A stretch of DNA of 64,000 nt from Rhodobacterales bacterium LSUCC0031 (lineage in GTDB: Bacteria > Pseudomonadota > Alphaproteobacteria > Rhodobacterales > Rhodobacteraceae): contig WVSP01000001.1 in assembly GCA_015689735.1 (NCBI GenBank), forward strand, positions 1,042,001 to 1,106,000, given 5' to 3'. Shown in pieces: positions 42,185-51,703 of this stretch. The translations under genes and the position numbers were made by a program. Under the pieces are notes generated by a model, which saw only the letters and a list, made by a program, of their open reading frames with translations, made no database searches and had not been told where the DNA came from. Position 1 is the stretch's first letter, and every line of letters begins with the position of its first letter.

Positions 42185-43468
42185 TTACTTCTCCATAGAC
42201 CGCCGGATCGCTCCGATCGTCCACCAGACGGCCAACACGACAGGGATCACCGCCATGGCCGTCAGCCATGTCTTGGGAACCGCCAAGGGCTCGGCCATTG
42301 GCGCAAGCAGATAGACAACCAGGTTGACCGCGTAATAGCTGATCGCCACAACCGACAGCCCCTCGACCGTCTTTTGCAGCCGCAACTGAAGATCGGCGCG
42401 CTTGTCCATGCTTTCCAAAAGCGCCTGGTTCTGTGCCGAGCGGTCCACATCGACCCGCGTGCGCAGCAGGTCACCTGCGCGGATCGCGCGTTCCGTCATC
42501 GACAAAAGCCGCCGTTCGGTCGCCTTGATGGTGCGCATCGCAGGGTCATAGCGGCGCATCATGAATTCGCCAAAGGTCTGACGCCCCATGAAGCGCTCTT
42601 CGCGCAACACCTCGATCCGTTGGTTGACCAGCGCCTCGTAAGCTCCTGTCGCCCCGAACCGAAAGGCGCTCTCGGTTTGCAGCCGCTCCAATTCGGCGGC
42701 CAAGGCCAAGAGCTGGCCCAGCGTCTCGTCAGGCTTGGCCAGATCGCCCGTCATATCGGCCACGATCTGAACAAGGCTTTCATCCATCTCGGCCATACGA
42801 TTTGCGATCTCCCGCGAGGGTGGCAGGCCGAGCATCGACATCGCCTTGTAGGTCTCGATCTCGCAGATCCGCTGCACGATCCGCCCGATCCTGCGGCTGC
42901 CGGTGTCGGTCTGGCAGAAAACCGCAAAGCGCATATGGCCTTGGCTATCGATGCGAAAATCACCCGCGATCACGGCTGTGCCGTCCAAGACATGGCTGAC
43001 CGCAAGGCTTTCAGGCACCATCCATGCATTGAGCGCGGCAGCGATCTCGGCTTGATCATTTGGCGCGACATCGACGCGGATATGGGCCGATGTGATGCGC
43101 ACACCCGGCGCGCGGGCTAGCCAATCCTCCGGGAAAACCTCCCATGCGGCCGGGTCGAAGGAGCGGGCCTCGCTTGCGGGGAGAAAAGCGGTATAGGTCA
43201 CGAATTCCGTATGCTGCTCCCATTTCAGCTGGAACTTACCCAGATCGCCGAAAAAATGCGTGGCGTCGGGTGCAGGGTGATCGGCCCCGAAGCGGTCGAG
43301 CAACGCCAGGAGATGCGCGCGGTCAAGCCCGCGATCACGCTTTGCGGCGTCCTTAGGCTGCTTGATCGCGACAAAGATCGCCTGTGCGGGTGCCGCGATC
43401 TCGGGGAAGGGGCGGGCATGCAACTCATTTGCAAGCCGGTAGCGCAGCGGGTGATCTTCAAGCGGCAT
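42185..43468 (-). CDS. DUF3422 membrane-anchored protein
   Basis: 427 residues from the ATG at 43468. HPLRYRLANELHARPFPEI is the conserved DUF3422 start. QIVADMTGDLAKPDETLGQL and SISMTERAIRAGDLLRTRVD-like coiled stretches occupy the middle. Two membrane helices close the protein (AISYYAVNLVVYLLAPM and MAVIPVVLAVWWTIGAI). The function of the family is unknown. The upstream frame to 43684 lacks family features. Confidence 0.85.
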   Translation of the reverse strand: MPLEDHPLRYRLANELHARPFPEIAAPAQAIFVAIKQPKDAAKRDRGLDRAHLLALLDRFGADHPAPDATHFFGDLGKFQLKWEQHTEFVTYTAFLPASEARSFDPAAWEVFPEDWLARAPGVRITSAHIRVDVAPNDQAEIAAALNAWMVPESLAVSHVLDGTAVIAGDFRIDSQGHMRFAVFCQTDTGSRRIGRIVQRICEIETYKAMSMLGLPPSREIANRMAEMDESLVQIVADMTGDLAKPDETLGQLLALAAELERLQTESAFRFGATGAYEALVNQRIEVLREERFMGRQTFGEFMMRRYDPAMRTIKATERRLLSMTERAIRAGDLLRTRVDVDRSAQNQALLESMDKRADLQLRLQKTVEGLSVVAISYYAVNLVVYLLAPMAEPLAVPKTWLTAMAVIPVVLAVWWTIGAIRRSMEK

Positions 43469-43799
43469 CAGCGTGGTTCCGTCATGGCGATAAGGTTGAG
43501 ATACGCTTTGCAGCGCTGGTGTAAACTCAGAAAATACAACGAAATTCGGGGTTTGTCTGGATACGGTCGCATACGAAGCCGCCCAAACCCCCGGAGGCGC
43601 AGGAAAAAACCCACGGGCTGCATGGGCTTGACGCTTTTCTGCTGTGGCAGCCTTGCATCGGTTGCGGCCACTGTTGGAAAGCATCGCAAACTGTATGCCA
43701 TTGTATGCGCAATAAAATGTCGCGCGCAGCCCGGTTGTGGAGCGCGTGATGTGTTGCTATGGGGCTGCCAGACACGGCCATGTCAAAGAGGGGATGACA
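43469..43799. other. divergent promoter region, 331 bp (DUF3422 / pntA)
   Basis: No gene. It contains a direct repeat TGTATGC (43692-43698 and 43702-43708, 10-bp period) within an AT-richer stretch, plus a TTGACG (43628-43633) that could be a -35. The repeat is about 100 bp before the pntA start. Confidence 0.45.
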
Positions 43800-45374
43800 G
43801 TGAAGATAGGCGCTCCGAAGGAAATTGAGCCGGGCGAAGCACGGGTGGCGATGACCCCCGACAGCGCGCTCCAGCTTCAGAAGCTTGGCTATGAATGCGT
43901 GATCGAGACCGGGGCAGGTGCGGCCGCCGGCTTTACCGATGCCGCGTATCAAGCCGCCGGTGTCGAGGTCGTCAAGACCGCGGCCGCCTTGTGGAAGGCC
44001 GCCGATATCGTCGCCAAAGTGCGCCCGCCCAATGCGACCGAGGCCAAGCGCTTCCGCGAAGGACAGCTTTTGATCTCGTTCTTCTGGCCTGGCCAGAACG
44101 AAAAGCTGATGGAAACGGCCAAGGCCGCAGGCACCAACGTGATCGCGATGGATATGGTGCCGCGCATCAGCCGCGCCCAGAAAATGGACGCGCTATCCTC
44201 CATGGCCAATATCGCGGGCTACCGCGCTGTGATCGAGGCTGGCAACAATTTCGGCCGCTTTTTCACCGGCCAGGTAACCGCAGCGGGCAAAGTACCGCCG
44301 GCCAAGGTGCTGGTCGTGGGTGCAGGCGTGGCAGGTCTGGCCGCGATCGGCACGGCGACCTCCCTGGGTGCGATCACCTATGCCTTCGATGTGCGCCCCG
44401 AAGTGGCCGAACAGATCGAGTCGATGGGCGCGGAATTCGTGTTCCTCGAGTTCTCGGCCGATGAATTGCCCGATGGCGCGGCAACGGGCGGCTATGCGCC
44501 GCCGCAAAGCCCGGAGTTCCAGGCCAAGCAGCTTGCCAAATTCCGCGAGATCGCGCCCGAGATGGACATCGTGATCACCACCGCCTTGATCCCCGGCCGC
44601 CCTGCGCCGCTCTTGTGGACCAAGGACATGGTCGCGGCGATGAAGCCCGGTTCGGTCATCATCGATCTGGCTGCCGAGCGTGGCGGTAACTGTGAATTGA
44701 CCAAGGCAGATGAGCGCGTGGTCAGCGACAATGGCGTGGTGATTATCGGCTATACGGATTTCCCAAGCCGCATGGCCGCGCAGGCCTCGACGCTTTATTC
44801 CACCAATATCCGCCACATGATGGCCGATCTCACGCCCGGCAAGGACGGCTCGGTCAACCACAACATGGAGGATGACGTGATCCGGGGTGCGACCGCCGTC
44901 TTCGGTGGCGAGATCACCTATCCGCCGCCGCCGCCAAAGGTCGCAGCAATCGCGGCGCAAAAGCGCGAAAAGCCCAAGGAGCTGACGCCCGAGGAAAAGC
45001 GCGCCGCCGAAGTGGCCGCCTTCAAGGCGCAGACCAAGAACCAGGTCACGCTTCTGGCCGTGGGTGGTGCCTTGGTGCTGGGTGTGGGGCTGATCGCGCC
45101 CGCCAGCTTCATGCAGCATTTCATCGTCTTCGTGCTGTCGGTCTTTATCGGCTTCCAGGTGATCTGGAACGTGGCCCATAGCCTGCACACCCCCTTGATG
45201 GCGGTGACGAACGCGATTTCATCGATCGTCATTCTGGGGGCCTTGATGCAGATCGGGTCGAGCTCGGTCTTGATCACGCTCTTGGCGGCACTCGGCATCT
45301 TCATGGCCGCCGTGAACATCTTCGGCGGTTTCCTCGTGACACGGCGCATGCTCGCCATGTTCCAGAAATCGTAA
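43800..45374 (+). CDS. pntA: NAD(P) transhydrogenase alpha subunit PntA
   Basis: 524 residues if started at the GTG at 43800, where GAGGGG has 6-nt spacing; the ATG at 43794 has almost no spacing. The N-terminus [20 protein letters not shown] is the NAD(H)-binding domain I; the Rossmann motif [20 protein letters not shown] follows. Domain I and the membrane part are joined by a charged linker ([20 protein letters not shown]), giving the fused E. coli-type subunit. Four C-terminal helices form part of the proton channel. It makes NADPH at the expense of the proton gradient, together with PntB. Confidence 0.95.
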   Translation: MKIGAPKEIEPGEARVAMTPDSALQLQKLGYECVIETGAGAAAGFTDAAYQAAGVEVVKTAAALWKAADIVAKVRPPNATEAKRFREGQLLISFFWPGQNEKLMETAKAAGTNVIAMDMVPRISRAQKMDALSSMANIAGYRAVIEAGNNFGRFFTGQVTAAGKVPPAKVLVVGAGVAGLAAIGTATSLGAITYAFDVRPEVAEQIESMGAEFVFLEFSADELPDGAATGGYAPPQSPEFQAKQLAKFREIAPEMDIVITTALIPGRPAPLLWTKDMVAAMKPGSVIIDLAAERGGNCELTKADERVVSDNGVVIIGYTDFPSRMAAQASTLYSTNIRHMMADLTPGKDGSVNHNMEDDVIRGATAVFGGEITYPPPPPKVAAIAAQKREKPKELTPEEKRAAEVAAFKAQTKNQVTLLAVGGALVLGVGLIAPASFMQHFIVFVLSVFIGFQVIWNVAHSLHTPLMAVTNAISSIVILGALMQIGSSSVLITLLAALGIFMAAVNIFGGFLVTRRMLAMFQKS

Positions 45375-45393
45375 GCGGGCAGGGGTAGAAAAC

Positions 45394-46881
45394 ATGGATT
45401 TCGGTTTCACCATTGCGGCTTACGCGGTCGCGGGCGTTCTTTTCATCCTCTCGCTCGGCGGGCTTTCCGGTCAGGAAAGCGCCAAGCGCGCGGTCTGGTA
45501 TGGTATCGCGGGCATGGCCATCGCGGTGGTCGCCACCTTGATCGGGCCAGGTGCGGGCCTTTGGCTGATGTCTCTGATCCTGATCGCGGCGGGCGCGGGT
45601 GTGGGCTATCAACTTGCCACCAAGGTGCAGATGACCCAGATGCCCGAGCTTGTGGCGATCATGCATTCGCTGGTTGGTCTGGCGGCTGTCTTCGTGGGCT
45701 TCAACGCCCATATCGAACTGGTCAATGTCGCCGAAGTTCTGGGTGCTGCCGGGCTGAGTTTCCCCCAGCCCGAGGGGCCGATGGCCCCCCCGGTCTATGA
45801 GTTGATCGGCACCTTGTCGAATTTCGCGGCCCTTCTGGCCAAGAAAACGGCGGTCGAGGTCGGCATCCTGCGCGTCGAACTGGTGCTTGGCATCTGGATC
45901 GGTGCGGTGACCTTCACAGGCTCGGTCATCGCCTATGGCAAACTTGCGGGGCGGGTGAACAGCGCGGCCAAGCAGCTTCCCGGCGGCCATATGCTCAACG
46001 CGGGTGCGGCTGGTGCCTCGGTTCTTCTGGCAGCGATGTATCTGGGCGGTGCGGGCGGCTGGACGCTGATCTTGCTCACGCTTCTGGCGCTCTTCATCGG
46101 CTATCACCTGATCATGGGGATCGGCGGCGCCGACATGCCCGTGGTGGTGTCGATGCTCAACAGCTACTCGGGCTGGGCGGCGGCGGCGATCGGCTTTTCG
46201 CTCGGCAATGACCTGCTCATCGTGGTGGGCGCGCTGGTCGGCTCCTCGGGGGCGATCCTGTCCTACATCATGTGCAAGGCGATGAACCGCAGCTTTGTCA
46301 GCGTGATCTTGGGCGGCTTTGGCGGTGCCAAGGGTGAGCAGCAGGCGATCGAAGGCGAGCAGATCGCCATCGATAGCGACGGTGTCGCCGCTGCGCTCAA
46401 CGAGGCTGATAGCGTCATCATCGTGCCGGGCTACGGCATGGCGGTGGCCCAAGCCCAGCAAGCGGTCAGCGAGTTGACCCGCAAGCTGCGCACCGCTGGA
46501 AAGACCGTGCGCTTTGCCATCCATCCCGTCGCGGGGCGCTTGCCCGGTCACATGAACGTGCTTCTGGCCGAGGCCAAGGTGCCTTACGACATCGTGCTCG
46601 AGATGGACGAGATCAACGAGGATTTCCCGAATACGGATGTCGTGATCGTCATCGGCTCGAACGACATCGTGAACCCGGCGGCCCAAGACGACCCCAATAG
46701 CCCCATTGCAGGCATGCCGGTTCTGGAAGTCTGGAAGGCCAAGCAGGTCTTCGTGTCCAAGCGCGGCCAAGGCACGGGCTATTCGGGCATCGAGAACCCG
46801 CTGTTCTTCAAGGACAACACGCGCATGTTCTACGGTGATGCGAAGAAAAGCCTTGATGAATTGCTGCCCAAGATCGCCTGA
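45394..46881 (+). CDS. pntB: NAD(P) transhydrogenase beta subunit PntB
   Basis: 495 residues, 19 bp after pntA. About nine helices (domain II) end near residue 310, with [20 protein letters not shown], which includes conserved proton-path residues. Domain III binds NADP(H): [58 protein letters not shown] and [15 protein letters not shown], all close to consensus. A strong rho-independent terminator follows. Confidence 0.96.
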   Translation: MDFGFTIAAYAVAGVLFILSLGGLSGQESAKRAVWYGIAGMAIAVVATLIGPGAGLWLMSLILIAAGAGVGYQLATKVQMTQMPELVAIMHSLVGLAAVFVGFNAHIELVNVAEVLGAAGLSFPQPEGPMAPPVYELIGTLSNFAALLAKKTAVEVGILRVELVLGIWIGAVTFTGSVIAYGKLAGRVNSAAKQLPGGHMLNAGAAGASVLLAAMYLGGAGGWTLILLTLLALFIGYHLIMGIGGADMPVVVSMLNSYSGWAAAAIGFSLGNDLLIVVGALVGSSGAILSYIMCKAMNRSFVSVILGGFGGAKGEQQAIEGEQIAIDSDGVAAALNEADSVIIVPGYGMAVAQAQQAVSELTRKLRTAGKTVRFAIHPVAGRLPGHMNVLLAEAKVPYDIVLEMDEINEDFPNTDVVIVIGSNDIVNPAAQDDPNSPIAGMPVLEVWKAKQVFVSKRGQGTGYSGIENPLFFKDNTRMFYGDAKKSLDELLPKIA

Positions 46882-46898
46882 TCTTGGTGAAACATGCA

Positions 46899-46928
46899 AA
46901 AAAGGCCCCCGCATCCGGGGGCCTTTTT
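46899..46928. terminator. rho-independent terminator after pntB
   Basis: GGCCCCC (46904-46910) pairs with GGGGGCC (46917-46923), flanked by A5 on the left and T5 on the right. It can work in both directions and so also serves the convergent BLUF gene. Confidence 0.9.
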
Positions 46929-46952
46929 CGTTACCGAAATGTGGAGGTGCTG

Positions 46953-47363
46953 CTACCGCGCCCCATGCGCTACGGCCGCCAGCCGGTCGAAGACACGGCG
47001 AAGCTCGGCCGGAAAGAGCGCCGCGCGCCGCGTATCGGTCAATTCCTCGGGTGACCAGATCAGGCTTTTTGCCGGGTCATGCAGCATCGCCCAATTCCCG
47101 AACAAACGCTGCGCCACAGGTTCGGTCACATGCAGGCGAAGTTCGAGATGGCGATCGTCTTGGCGGATCCGCGCATATGCTGCGCGCACCGCCTTTTCCG
47201 GACCCTCGAGAAGCTGGAGGTAAATGTCACGCCGACAGATCAGCGCCCCTGTGATCCCGTCACGTTTGTTGGCTTGCCGCGCCTGTAACAAGATGCCCGA
47301 CAAGGTTGCCTCGTCATAGCCGAAGGGCCGAGATGAATAGATGAGTTGGATGAGGTCAGAAAT
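46953..47363 (-). CDS. BLUF-domain blue-light photoreceptor, probable ATT start
   Basis: 136 residues if started at ATT (47363). The BLUF core is DLIQLIYSSRPFG (conserved Tyr in IYSS), TLSGILLQARQANKRDGITG and IYLQLLEGPEKAVRA (conserved Gln). The stretch upstream is open back to a TGA but has no ATG, GTG, TTG or CTG; AGGAG lies exactly 7 nt before the ATT. A start at TTG 47303 would remove the first beta strand and the flavin-site Tyr. It is a single-domain light sensor using FAD; the output partner is unknown. A single-base sequencing error in the start codon is possible. Confidence 0.8.
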   Translation of the reverse strand: MSDLIQLIYSSRPFGYDEATLSGILLQARQANKRDGITGALICRRDIYLQLLEGPEKAVRAAYARIRQDDRHLELRLHVTEPVAQRLFGNWAMLHDPAKSLIWSPEELTDTRRAALFPAELRRVFDRLAAVAHGAR

Positions 47364-47489
47364 ATCGTGGCTCCTGTGCCGGGCTGGTCGCGCTGAAAAA
47401 GCACGGCATCAGGGCGGCGACCATAACACTATGCCAAATTCAGCCTTATGTCGCTTGAAATGCGACGCTGCGCCTTGGCCGTGGCCGCA

Positions 47490-47675
47490 TTACTTGGTCA
47501 AGATCAGCTTGCCCGCCCGTGTGATGCGGAGCTGATAGGTCTTATCGTCGAGAACGATCAAAGCGGTGCCATCGCCGTCGACCAAGCGGCGGGCATCATG
47601 AACCGCGCCCATCGGGCGGGGAAGGGTGACCTGCGCGCCTTGGGGCGCGGCTGTGATCTGGTCATGGTAGCTCAT
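47490..47675 (-). CDS. hemP: hemin uptake protein HemP
   Basis: 61 residues from the ATG at 47675 (GGAG 8 nt upstream). The end LIVLDDKTYQLRITRAGKLI then LTK is the HemP family signature; RRLVDGDG precedes it. HemP is a small protein encoded near haem uptake or iron-regulated genes, and acts in haem acquisition. No TonB-dependent receptor lies next to it here. Upstream is an AT-rich promoter with a small palindrome. Confidence 0.88.
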   Translation of the reverse strand: MSYHDQITAAPQGAQVTLPRPMGAVHDARRLVDGDGTALIVLDDKTYQLRITRAGKLILTK

Positions 47676-47706
47676 GGCGGTTCTCCGAGCGGATATGCGG
47701 CATGCC

Positions 47707-47755
47707 TTATATCTGACAGAAAGAATCGGAAAAGTCAATCCTGACTATATCAGTC
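47707..47755 (-). promoter_or_regulatory. hemP promoter and nearby palindrome
   Basis: On the minus strand TTGACT (47738-47733) is followed about 18 nt later by AGATAT (47714-47709), a likely promoter for hemP. CTGACTATATCAG (47741-47753), a CTGA/TCAG dyad, lies just upstream, over the last codons of the deacetylase gene. It could be an iron or haem regulator site; I cannot assign it to a known box. Confidence 0.45.
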
Positions 47756-48889
47756 GGAAAATTTCCCACGTGCCGCAGGGCGCACGGCCAGCGCCGCGAT
47801 GCGCTCCGCGATCTCGGGGCGGATCGAGCCAGGGCGAGGGGGGTCGCGCAGGGTGGTAAACCAATGTGACGGTGTGGTGCGCCATGCTTGTGGCGGCTTG
47901 TCCCAAACAAGCCCGCGTAACACCGCCTCGGCCGCTTCGGGCAGGCGCTCGGGGATTACATGGCCGTTCAGCGTCGCCCAAACCCCGGTCCAAAGCCGCC
48001 CGACCGACCATGGATTATATCCACCGCCCCCCAGCACGAAAAGGCGCGGGCAGCCAAGCGCCATCAGGGCCGCGACAATCGCCCAATGGGCGTTGTTCGA
48101 CAGTGTCAGCCGCGACAGCGGATCTTCGGTCACGGCATCGGCCCCGCATTGCAGGACAATGGCGTCCGGCGCGAATTCTGCAACTGCGGGCAAGATCAGC
48201 CTGTCCCGGATTGCCGCCATTTCCGTGTCGTTCAAGCCGCGTGGCACCGGCAGGTTCAGGCAGTTGCCGCCGCCATCATCGACCAGCGCGCCAGTAAATG
48301 GCCAGCGCTTTTCCTCATGCACCGAGATGAGCAGCGTTTGCGGGTCTCCGGCAAGCCCGTGCTGGACACCGTCGCAATGATGCGCGTCGATATCGACATA
48401 GGCGATCCGCGCCGCGCCTGCCCGTCGCAGTGACAAGATCGCCAGCACCGGATCATTGAGATAGCAAAAGCCACCCGCCCGGTCAGGAAAGCCGTGATGT
48501 GTGCCGCCGCCGGGGTGATAGACCACGCCGCCGCCCGCCAGTAGTTCGCCCGCCAAAAGCGAGGCACCCGCCGCTGTCGCTGGGCGGCGAAACATCTCGG
48601 GGTAGATGGGATTGGCGACCGTGCCGAGGCCATGACGGTCGCGCACCGCTGCGCTGACGGCTTGCTCGGCTTCGGCCCTTTCAAGGGCTGCGGCGTATTC
48701 CGGGGTATGCCAGATCGTCAGCGCTTGTGGCTTGGCGCGGGGGCTGGTGCGGTACTGTTCAGACCCCAGCCAGCCCATGGCGCGGGCAAGATCCATCACG
48801 GTCGAGACGCGTGGCACACGCAACGGATGCCACGGCCCATAGCTAGAGCCGCGATAAATCTCGGATCCGAAGAAAAGGGGGGCGGTCAC
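47750..48889 (-). CDS. histone-deacetylase-family enzyme (AcuC-like)
   Basis: 379 residues, starting at GTG (48889), which overlaps the glutathione peroxidase stop by 4 bp. Zinc and active-site motifs: HPLRVPRVSTVMDLA, HPGGGTHHGFPDRAGGFCYL (His-His charge relay), YVDIDAHHCDGVQ (Asp and His ligands), and QCGADAVTEDPLS (Asp). GGGGYNPWSVGRLW carries the catalytic Tyr position. It deacetylates lysine or small acyl-amines. AcuC regulates acetyl-CoA synthetase in Bacillus, but no acs is adjacent here. Confidence 0.9.
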   Translation of the reverse strand: MTAPLFFGSEIYRGSSYGPWHPLRVPRVSTVMDLARAMGWLGSEQYRTSPRAKPQALTIWHTPEYAAALERAEAEQAVSAAVRDRHGLGTVANPIYPEMFRRPATAAGASLLAGELLAGGGVVYHPGGGTHHGFPDRAGGFCYLNDPVLAILSLRRAGAARIAYVDIDAHHCDGVQHGLAGDPQTLLISVHEEKRWPFTGALVDDGGGNCLNLPVPRGLNDTEMAAIRDRLILPAVAEFAPDAIVLQCGADAVTEDPLSRLTLSNNAHWAIVAALMALGCPRLFVLGGGGYNPWSVGRLWTGVWATLNGHVIPERLPEAAEAVLRGLVWDKPPQAWRTTPSHWFTTLRDPPRPGSIRPEIAERIAALAVRPAARGKFSD

Positions 48890-49422
48890 GCGCGCAATAG
48901 CGCCTCGATCTCGCGCCGCATCCGTGCGCCTGTTGGGCGCGTGTTCGAGCCGAAGCTTTGCACCATACGCCCCTCGCCATCGAGAAGCACCTTGTTGAAA
49001 TTCCAGCCCGGCTCAAAGCCATAGGTCGCGCGCAGCCATTGAAAGAACGGATGCGCCCCCGCGCCGCGCACCGAGGTGATCGTGGTCATCGGCAGCGTTA
49101 GGTTGAAATTCAATTCGCAGAATTCGGCGACAGCAGCGTCGCTGGCCAATTCTTGGTTGAAATCATCTGAAGGCACAGCCAAGACGATCAACCCGCGTGG
49201 GCCATATTCTTCGTGCAGGGCCTGTAGATCATCATATTGATCCGTATAGCCGCACATCGAGGCCGTGTTGACGACCAAGACCGGATTACCGCGCCATTCC
49301 GAGAGTGCGTAACTCCCCCCATCGATCGAGTCGAAGCGAAAATCTTCGCCTGATCGCGCGCGATAGCCAACCAGCATCAGCGGGAGGGCGGCAAAGGCGG
49401 TGATGATTGCGCGGCGCTGCAT
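48886..49422 (-). CDS. glutathione peroxidase, exported
   Basis: 178 residues. A signal-like N-terminus (RRAIITAFAALPLMLVGYRA) precedes the thioredoxin-fold core. The active site is VVNTASMCGYTDQYDDLQ with the peroxidatic Cys; VPSDDFNQEL and FEPGWNFNKVLLDGEG supply the Gln and Trp/Asn of the catalytic tetrad. It reduces lipid or hydrogen peroxide, in the periplasm if the signal works. It is translationally coupled to the deacetylase gene that follows. Confidence 0.9.
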   Translation of the reverse strand: MQRRAIITAFAALPLMLVGYRARSGEDFRFDSIDGGSYALSEWRGNPVLVVNTASMCGYTDQYDDLQALHEEYGPRGLIVLAVPSDDFNQELASDAAVAEFCELNFNLTLPMTTITSVRGAGAHPFFQWLRATYGFEPGWNFNKVLLDGEGRMVQSFGSNTRPTGARMRREIEALLRA

Positions 49423-49522
49423 CTCGATCCCTGCGTTGCGGACACACCTGAGGTATCGCGCAGGCCACCGGGGTCAAGGCTGTCTTGGCAAAGCCTTAAG
49501 CCGCATGCGATACTCGCCCATC

Positions 49523-49999
49523 ATGACCCGGAAAAACACCACGTTACAGGCCCCTTTGCGCATCGCCGCCGCCGTCAAGCGGGAAACCCGCACGCAATTT
49601 GCGGCACTTCCCTTTCGTATGAAAAAGGGCGGGGTTGAGGTTCTGTTGATTTCATCGCGCGATACCGGGCGCTGGATCATTCCCAAGGGCTGGCCGATGG
49701 ACGGCATGCGACCCGCCGAAGCCGCGGCTCAAGAAGCTTGGGAAGAGGCGGGACTGCGCGGGCGCTTCTATGACGATGTGCTTGGGCTTTACTCCTATTC
49801 GAAGTGGATCGATGAGGATATGGCGATCCCTTGCATCGTGATCGTCTTCGCACTCGAGGTGTCGCATGAAGATACCGCTTTTCCCGAGGCTGGTTTGCGC
49901 AAAACCAAGTGGATGACCCGAAAAAAGGCCGCGCAACGCGTCGATGAGCCTGAGTTGAAGCAGATCATCATGGGCTTTGACCCAGAGCGGTTCATGTGA
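49523..49999 (+). CDS. NUDIX hydrolase
   Basis: 158 residues from the ATG at 49523. The NUDIX box is GMRPAEAAAQEAWEEAGLRG, with the Glu residues of the metal site kept although Arg of the REU is Gln. The flanking strands RWIIPKGWPMDG and FYDDVLGLYSYSKW resemble the DIPP/ApnA group acting on dinucleoside polyphosphates or diphosphoinositol compounds. It stands alone and divergent from the glutathione peroxidase gene. Confidence 0.85.
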   Translation: MTRKNTTLQAPLRIAAAVKRETRTQFAALPFRMKKGGVEVLLISSRDTGRWIIPKGWPMDGMRPAEAAAQEAWEEAGLRGRFYDDVLGLYSYSKWIDEDMAIPCIVIVFALEVSHEDTAFPEAGLRKTKWMTRKKAAQRVDEPELKQIIMGFDPERFM

Positions 50000-50045
50000 C
50001 GCTTGTGCTTGAACCCGCTGCACGGTCGCTTATTTTAACAGGATC

Positions 50046-50504
50046 ATGATCCGCTACTCCCTCTTATGCGCCCAAGGGCATCAGTTCGACAGCTGGTTTC
50101 AGTCGGCAGATGCCTTTGACGGTCTGGCGGCACGGGGGCTTTTGTCTTGCGCGCAATGCGGAAGCGGCGCGGTGAAAAAGGCGCTGATGGCGCCGCGTGT
50201 CACCACGGCCGAGGCGGCAGGTCATCCGCCCGCGCCACCCGCCCCCGAGGGCGCAGGCCCCGGAGCGTTGTCACAACCCGCCAATAAGACCGAAGAGATG
50301 TTGCGCGCCATGCGCGATTATCTTGACCGTCATTCCACCTATGTCGGTGGGCGTTTCGCGGCAGAGGCGCGGGCGATGCATTTGCAAGAGACTGAGGCGC
50401 GCTTGATCCATGGCGAGGCCGCCCCGGACGAGGCGCGCGCCCTGCTTGAGGACGGTATCGCGATCATGCCCTTGCCTTTTGTGGCACCCGACAAGGCCAA
50501 CTAA
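50046..50504 (+). CDS. DUF1178 protein
   Basis: 152 residues. MIRYSLLCAQGHQFDSWFQS and FDGLAARGLLSCAQCGSGAV with two Cys-x-x-Cys-like positions (LLCAQGH, CAQCG) form a probable zinc ribbon, then KKALMAPRV. The C-terminal helix block (EEMLRAMRDYLDRHSTYVGG and ALLEDGIAIMPLPF) is the DUF1178 signature. Function is unknown. Its 3' end overlaps the convergent glycosyltransferase gene by 4 bp. Confidence 0.9.
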   Translation: MIRYSLLCAQGHQFDSWFQSADAFDGLAARGLLSCAQCGSGAVKKALMAPRVTTAEAAGHPPAPPAPEGAGPGALSQPANKTEEMLRAMRDYLDRHSTYVGGRFAAEARAMHLQETEARLIHGEAAPDEARALLEDGIAIMPLPFVAPDKAN

Positions 50505-51703
50505 CACGCCTTGTTCATATCCTGCGCAAGCGCGTGCATCTCGGCCGCCTCACATGCGTCGCGCGCTGCCTCGAGCTTGGCCACCGATTGCGCGACGATC
50601 TGAGCGATTTGAGCATCCGGCACACCTTGCGCCTGCAATGCGGCCACTTGGTGCTTTCCTTCGGGTGACAGCGGTTGGATGAACAAGAGGGTATCAAGCG
50701 ATTGGAGCGGCACCAAGGCTGCGCGGGCCAATTGCTCCATGGCGGACCTGTAGCCCGCTGTTTCGCGCAGTCCAGCCAAATGCGCGCGGTGCCAATTCAC
50801 CGAGGCAGCCACGAGCCGCCGCAATGTGCTATCCTCAAGCCAGTCTGCGATTGTCGCCTCGACCCAACCTGACCATCGCAGCAGCCCTAGATGTGGTTTT
50901 TCATTGCGGTCGAAGATCGCGAAATAGGTGGCGTCATACTTGTTGGGCTTGAGGTTCACATTGCCACGCGCGCCGCGCAATAGATAGGCCTCGCGGCTTT
51001 GGACTGCGAAATGAGCGATTTCTGCCAAGCCGTAACCGACGGTCGCCGCAGATCCGCGCCAACCGCTGCGCATAAATGAGGGTGGCATCCTTGCCCCTGA
51101 TCCGTTCACCCAAACGCGGCGCAACAATGGGTTCTCGTCTGCCTGTTCAGGTCTGGCGCCCCGCAGGCTTGGCCGGTGAATGCCAAGTTTCATGTTAGCA
51201 AAGGGACGAAACAGCGTTTTCACCCCCCAGCCACGGCGAAAATCATCCGGCGCGCCGCGGGTGAATTGCGGGATCACGGGCGCGTCTGACCAGCTGAGCC
51301 GATTATTCGATCCCATCATTCGCCAGTTGATCGCGATCCCTTCGACGGTTGGCGGGCATGCCGCGAGAAGGGCCGCGAAGGTGCCATTTCCAGTCTTGAT
51401 GTGAAGAAACTCATCGGCATCCATCACGATCAACCATTCCGGCGCCTGCAAGCATAGGTCCTCCGTGGCCATGCTCAGCGCATGGGGTTGTGGCTTTTTC
51501 CCGGGTGGCACCGCGTTGCGGATATGACGGCACAGCCCCATGACAGCCAGGCGATCCAGAACCGCGTCGCTGCCATCGCGACAATCGTTGCTATAGATCC
51601 GAATATCATCGGCCCCGATCAGGCGATGATAGGCAAGCCATTCCAAAATGCGCGGCCCCTCATCCTTCATCATGGTCACGATGCAAAAACGGGCCATCGT
51701 CAT
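50501..51703 (-). CDS. glycosyltransferase family 2-like protein (PF13704 type)
   Basis: 400 residues, starting at ATG 51703, which overlaps the preceding gene's stop by 4 bp. RFCIVTMMKDEGPRILEWLA and IRIYSNDCRDGSDAVLDRLA open the GT-A fold, and EWLIVMDADEFLHIKTGNG holds the DxD-like metal site. This group, common in rhodobacterial surface-glycan loci, adds sugars to exported polysaccharides; exact donors are unknown. The C-terminal part is helical and Ala-rich. It is the last gene of a five-gene minus-strand operon. Confidence 0.85.
   Translation of the reverse strand: MTMARFCIVTMMKDEGPRILEWLAYHRLIGADDIRIYSNDCRDGSDAVLDRLAVMGLCRHIRNAVPPGKKPQPHALSMATEDLCLQAPEWLIVMDADEFLHIKTGNGTFAALLAACPPTVEGIAINWRMMGSNNRLSWSDAPVIPQFTRGAPDDFRRGWGVKTLFRPFANMKLGIHRPSLRGARPEQADENPLLRRVWVNGSGARMPPSFMRSGWRGSAATVGYGLAEIAHFAVQSREAYLLRGARGNVNLKPNKYDATYFAIFDRNEKPHLGLLRWSGWVEATIADWLEDSTLRRLVAASVNWHRAHLAGLRETAGYRSAMEQLARAALVPLQSLDTLLFIQPLSPEGKHQVAALQAQGVPDAQIAQIVAQSVAKLEAARDACEAAEMHALAQDMNKAC

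Noticed and set aside
45301-46914. A 537-codon minus-strand frame antisense to pntB
   Set aside because: pntB is certain on the plus strand; the antisense product is rich in His, Asp and Arg without any domain.
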